Source: Hydra vulgaris (Eukaryota; Cnidaria; Hydrozoa; Anthoathecata; Hydridae). Taken from it: a DNA stretch of 64,000 nucleotides. A model generated the notes under the pieces. That model did not search any database and was not told the origin of the DNA. It worked only from the letters and a program-made list of their open reading frames with translations. The stretch is taken from contig NC_088928.1 in assembly GCF_038396675.1 (NCBI RefSeq), positions 16,513,501 through 16,577,500 on the forward strand. The letters run 5' to 3'. The translations under genes and the position numbers were made by a program. Shown in pieces: positions 60,661 through 64,000 of this stretch; position 1 is the first letter of the stretch; each line of letters begins with the position of its first letter.

Positions 60661-62467
60661 GAAAATCTTCAAAACAAAAACAAAAACTATACGTAAAATA
60701 CTTAAAAAATAGAAGCGAAGCAAATCTTTCCCATTACAAGCAATACAAAAACCTATTTAAAAAAATAAAAATAAAACACAAAATTTTATACTATTCCAAT
60801 CAAATACAAAAATTTAATGGTGACTTAAAGAAAAGACATGGGACATTATGAAGGAAATTGGTAAAAGTGAATTTAATGTTAACAAAATGCCTTCTAGAGT
60901 AATAATTAATGAAAGTGAATCAAAAATCAAGCGAGATATTTCCAATGAATGTAACAAATACTTTGCCAACATTGGTGCTGATCTTGCATCGAAAATTCAA
61001 TGCCCAAATAATACATTTAAAAGTTACTTAACAGGCTTACACTGCTCTTTAAATTTCAATGAAATAAATCAAGACAAACTTGAAATAGCTATTAAATCAC
61101 TTAAAATTAAGTCCCCAGGAATCGATGATATCTCTTGCAAAATAGTCTCAGATGTTTTTGAGGAGATACGTAATCCAATTTACCAAATATTTAATTCATC
61201 AATTTCAACAGGTATTGTACCTGATAAACTAAAAATCTCTAAAATTATACCAATCTATAAATCAGGAGAAACCAATTCTTTAAACAATTATAGACCAATC
61301 TCTATCCTTTCGGTATTCTCAAAACTTCTAGAACGAATAATCTATAATAAATTAAATGAATATTTAAAAACCAACAAAATTATCAATAAAGGTCAATATG
61401 GTTTTCAAAAGCTACACTCAACTGAGCATGCAATCCTTGACCTCTCAAATAGGATAAGTAGATCATTTAAAAAATTCACATTAGGGATCTTTATTAATTT
61501 GTCAAAGGTATTTGACACCGTCAACCATGAGATTTTACTAACAAAAATGAAAAACTATGGTATAAAAAATCAAGCTTTAAATTGGTTTAAAAACTACCTC
61601 GATAACAGACAACAGTGTGTTATTATAGATAGAAAAAGCAACTCAAATTTACTAATAACAAAATATGGTGTACTCCAAGGGTCCATTCTTGCTCCTCTTT
61701 TGTTTCTTATTTATATAAACGATCTTCCAAACGCCTCTAATATCTTTAAAACTATAATGTTTGCCGACGATACAAACTTATTTTACTCTTCAAAGACAAT
61801 CGAAGACCTCTATGAAAAAACAAATGCTGAACTAAAAAAAGTTAACATATGGTTTAAATCAAATAAACTGTCACTCAATATAGAAAAAACTAAGTATATG
61901 CTATTTCACTCTAATCAACAAATTAAAAAAATACCCCTGAACCTACCAACAATTAATATAGAAAATATATCCATCAAAAGAGCTCTGAATACAAAGTTTT
62001 TAGGAGTTCTAATTGATGAACACATCTCCTGGAAACCCCATATAAACTACATAAACATAAAAATATCAAAGAACATAGGTTTACTTTACAAGGCAAGACC
62101 ATTTTTGTCACAAAAAAGTCTCAAACTTATCTACTTCTCATTCATACATAGCTATCTCATGTACGCCAATATAGCATGGGGCAGTACCCACTTATCTAAA
62201 TTACAACCACTTCACTTACGTCAAAAACACGCTTCAAGACTAATATACAACAAAAGCAAATTTACTCATGCTCAACCCTTACTAGAACAAATGAACGCAC
62301 TAAATATATTCCAAATAAATTTTTTTCAAAATATACTTTTCATGTTTAAATATAAACTAAGTCTGGTTCCAGAGCATTTTACAGCACGCTTTTTTAAAAA
62401 CATTATAAATAAATACAATACAAGAGCAACAACAACAAAAAAAAAATGTTCACTAAATATTTTTTAA
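60639..62467 (+). pseudogene. LINE ORF2 reverse transcriptase
   Basis: The linker (60639-60851) is Lys-rich (LYVKYLKNRSEANLSHYKQY); a frameshift near 60840 passes to a 539-codon open frame from 60848. RT landmarks: KSPGIDDISCKIV, NNYRPISILSVFSKLLERII, GQYGFQKLHSTEHAI, GIFINLSKVFDTVNHEILL (first Asp), GVLQGSILAPLLFLIYINDL (Leu in place of Pro in the usual PQGS) and MFADDTNLFYSS (catalytic FADD). The thumb and C-terminal part run to AWGSTHLSKLQPLHLRQKHA and the stop at 62465-62467. The RT frame itself is intact. Confidence 0.9.
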
Positions 62468-62803
62468 CGGTCCAATAAAAAAGTCGATATTTTTATTAGG
62501 ATAAGATTTTTATAAAGAAGAAATAATTGCTTTGTTTGTTTCAATAGCTCTAGTAAAAATGTTAATTTATAAATTAGTTAGCAATGTAATCCAAAAATCC
62601 AACCATTGCATAGTATATTTAATTTAAAAAATTTGGGTTTCTTGTCTGATGCAGGTATATATATGTCAATAGTAGTAAAAAAGTATGTTTGAAAGAAAAT
62701 GACAATGATTTCTGGTATGATGTCAATAATTAAACTGGACATAAAATATTTACAAAAGGTGTTAATATTTTTGTTTGATGTATTTTTTTAAATTAGTTAT
62801 TTA
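62468..62803. other. no gene seen
   Basis: AT-rich spacer between the LINE end and the SINE fragment. Confidence 0.5.
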
Positions 62804-62936
62804 GGTGCTCCAAGAAGTCCTGAAGGTCTTATTATTCCGCATAGCGAAATAGCATTTAACCAGGAAGTTTACGCCTCCTTCCTTACCAATGTTGCATAAA
62901 TGTGCATAGCCAGCTTTGAACCACGGACCTCCATTA
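62804..62936 (-). mobile_element. tRNA-derived SINE, copy 5 (5'-truncated)
   Basis: In reverse orientation it begins GGTGCTCCAAGAAGTCCTGA and still has the B-box region (GAACCACGGAC), but the A-box end is missing. It is diverged from copy 1 by several substitutions. Confidence 0.7.
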
Positions 62937-63039
62937 AATCATTAAAGCTTAAATCTTCAACTTATGGTATGAAATCTCGTAAGCTTTCTTTTAAGTAAAC
63001 TTCTTCAAATAGACATTACGTTAAATATTTTTCAAAACT

Positions 63040-63790
63040 TAACCAGTTAAGGAAATAATATTCATCAATAATGAAAAAAATGCCATCAGTGTCTTCACCT
63101 CTTATACCTGGATGACACTTTAATGTATTTATAGTTTCTTCACAAAATAATTTTTAAAATGTTTTAACTTTTTGTCTCGCAATAGGTCTTGAATTAGAAC
63201 ATAAATCAGCTTAGACATTTTAACCAGCTCACCGATTCGAACTTTTGAAGCTTTCTGAACCATACAAACCAAATGCAGTTTTTGAAAGATTTAATTCACC
63301 ATTTATTGCTTTACCAAACTATTGTTATTCATGATAAGTTAGCATAAGGTTTAACTTCTAGTAATAGAGTATAGTGTTTTTGACCATTGCTGAGTTTTGA
63401 AAAAACACTACATATAAAAGTATTATCATCAATGTGTGAAACTTTTGAAATTATACGAGTTAGGGTAGCAATACTAGGAACTTGAAATTCATTTAGCTAC
63501 GTGATCGTGCAAAATACTTGAATGCTCGAACAATTACTCTAGGCGAACATTTTTGCTCAAGAATGTTACTTGAGTTTACGTTACGCATGCATTAAATTTA
63601 AGATTAAAAATGTTTTCTTATCAAACTTTTCTAAGGAAATCAAATACTGTAATGCCTCGTGAGTTTGTGATCAATATTTGAACTGGCAAATAAGATTTTT
63701 AACTAACGAGGTATCAATCCATCTAACTCTAGCATACAATGCTTCATATGATAGGTCATTAAATACTTTAAGAAAATTTTTTGATTGAAT
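63040..63790 (-). pseudogene. probable P-element/THAP9-like transposase relic
   Basis: On the minus strand near 63335-63485 one frame reads VPSIATLTRIISKVSHIDDN, then TFICSVFSKLSNGQKHYTLL and EVKPYANLS, resembling the LPS..TL.R..SKV...D...F and L..DE...KP...YH blocks of P-element-like transposases. Upstream, LYARVRWIDTSLVKNLICQF near 63700 may be part of the same protein. Downstream the expected FG.AVN/LGF block can be guessed in shifted frames (63200-63330). All frames are broken. A host THAP9-like pseudogene is the alternative. Confidence 0.4.
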
Positions 63791-63869
63791 ACAACAGCTA
63801 TTCAAATAAATATAATAAACGATTCAATCCTTGATAAGTATTCATTCAATAATGAATGATTCAATAGGT

Positions 63870-63900
63870 TGATAAGTCAATTATTGATTGACTTATCAAG
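63870..63900. repeat. perfect inverted repeat, 13-bp arms
   Basis: TTGATAAGTCAAT and its exact reverse complement flank TATTG. The last 200 bp of the window show nothing else. Confidence 0.85.
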
Positions 63901-64000
63901 TCTTTTTTGAGATAACAAGTTGCAAAAACTTTCAAATAAATCAATTTTGTTAAGCTCTACAAGTTTCAAAAATTCATATTCTTTTCTTCAACTGATCTTT

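Larger units (their letters stand above)
55040..62500 (+). mobile_element. LINE retrotransposon, interrupted by a hAT insertion at 55503-59059
   Basis: The order is a 5' leader, ORF1 (coiled coil plus RRM-like), ORF2 endonuclease and reverse transcriptase, the layout of a full non-LTR element of the CR1/L2/jockey group. Excluding the hAT it spans about 3.9 kb. It has four or five visible lesions: a frameshift early in ORF1, the hAT insertion, a TGA in the endonuclease and two frameshifts before the RT. The 3' end (near 62470-62510) has no clear poly(A). Confidence 0.85.

Overview
This is an AT-rich animal genomic window, most likely from a cnidarian and quite possibly Hydra. The reasons are the very high A+T content, a many-exon talin gene, an animal SERINC gene, long (AT)n tracts, and a dense mix of hAT, Tc1/pogo, P-like, LINE, LTR and tRNA-derived SINE remnants. 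The assignment is inference; there is no rRNA, mitochondrial or other species marker. I saw no bacterial operon, CRISPR array, tRNA gene or rRNA gene.

Layout. (1) Positions 1-22224, minus strand: the 5' half of a talin gene. I traced 28 coding exons by splice signals, reading phase and similarity to vertebrate talin. They add to 3,898 bp, about 1,299 codons, covering F0-F3 (FERM) and the rod to about R6; the gene runs off the left edge. Its introns hold a SINE, a four-copy dispersed repeat, minisatellites, perfect hairpins and, in intron 4, a BED/hAT relic and a decayed LTR retrotransposon. (2) 22.2-32.2 kb: intergenic, with long (AT)n tracts, a broken Tc1-like transposase, a minus-strand LINE relic and a small MITE. 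(3) 32.2-49.1 kb: a transposon graveyard with an integrase relic split by a SINE, a pogo-like element with TIRs and TA duplication, a BED-finger minisatellite, several LINE pieces, an unclassified repeated-family protein and a deleted hAT with an 8-bp target duplication. (4) 50250-52541, plus strand: a single-exon SERINC-family gene with an unusual ~315-residue charged C-terminal tail. (5) 53.6-62.5 kb: a foldback MITE, then a LINE whose ORF1 is interrupted by a 3.56-kb, nearly intact hAT element with a perfect 8-bp duplication. (6) 62.8-64 kb: a SINE fragment and a probable P-element/THAP9-like relic.

Only two ordinary host genes are evident. Talin is the cytoplasmic adaptor linking integrins to actin; SERINC is a multi-pass membrane protein. 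They lie on opposite strands 28 kb apart and nothing suggests they work together. The two most interesting items are the tailed, intronless SERINC and the hAT-in-LINE nested insertion, where in-silico removal of the hAT and one duplication restores the LINE ORF1 frame. No new defence or metabolic system is apparent.
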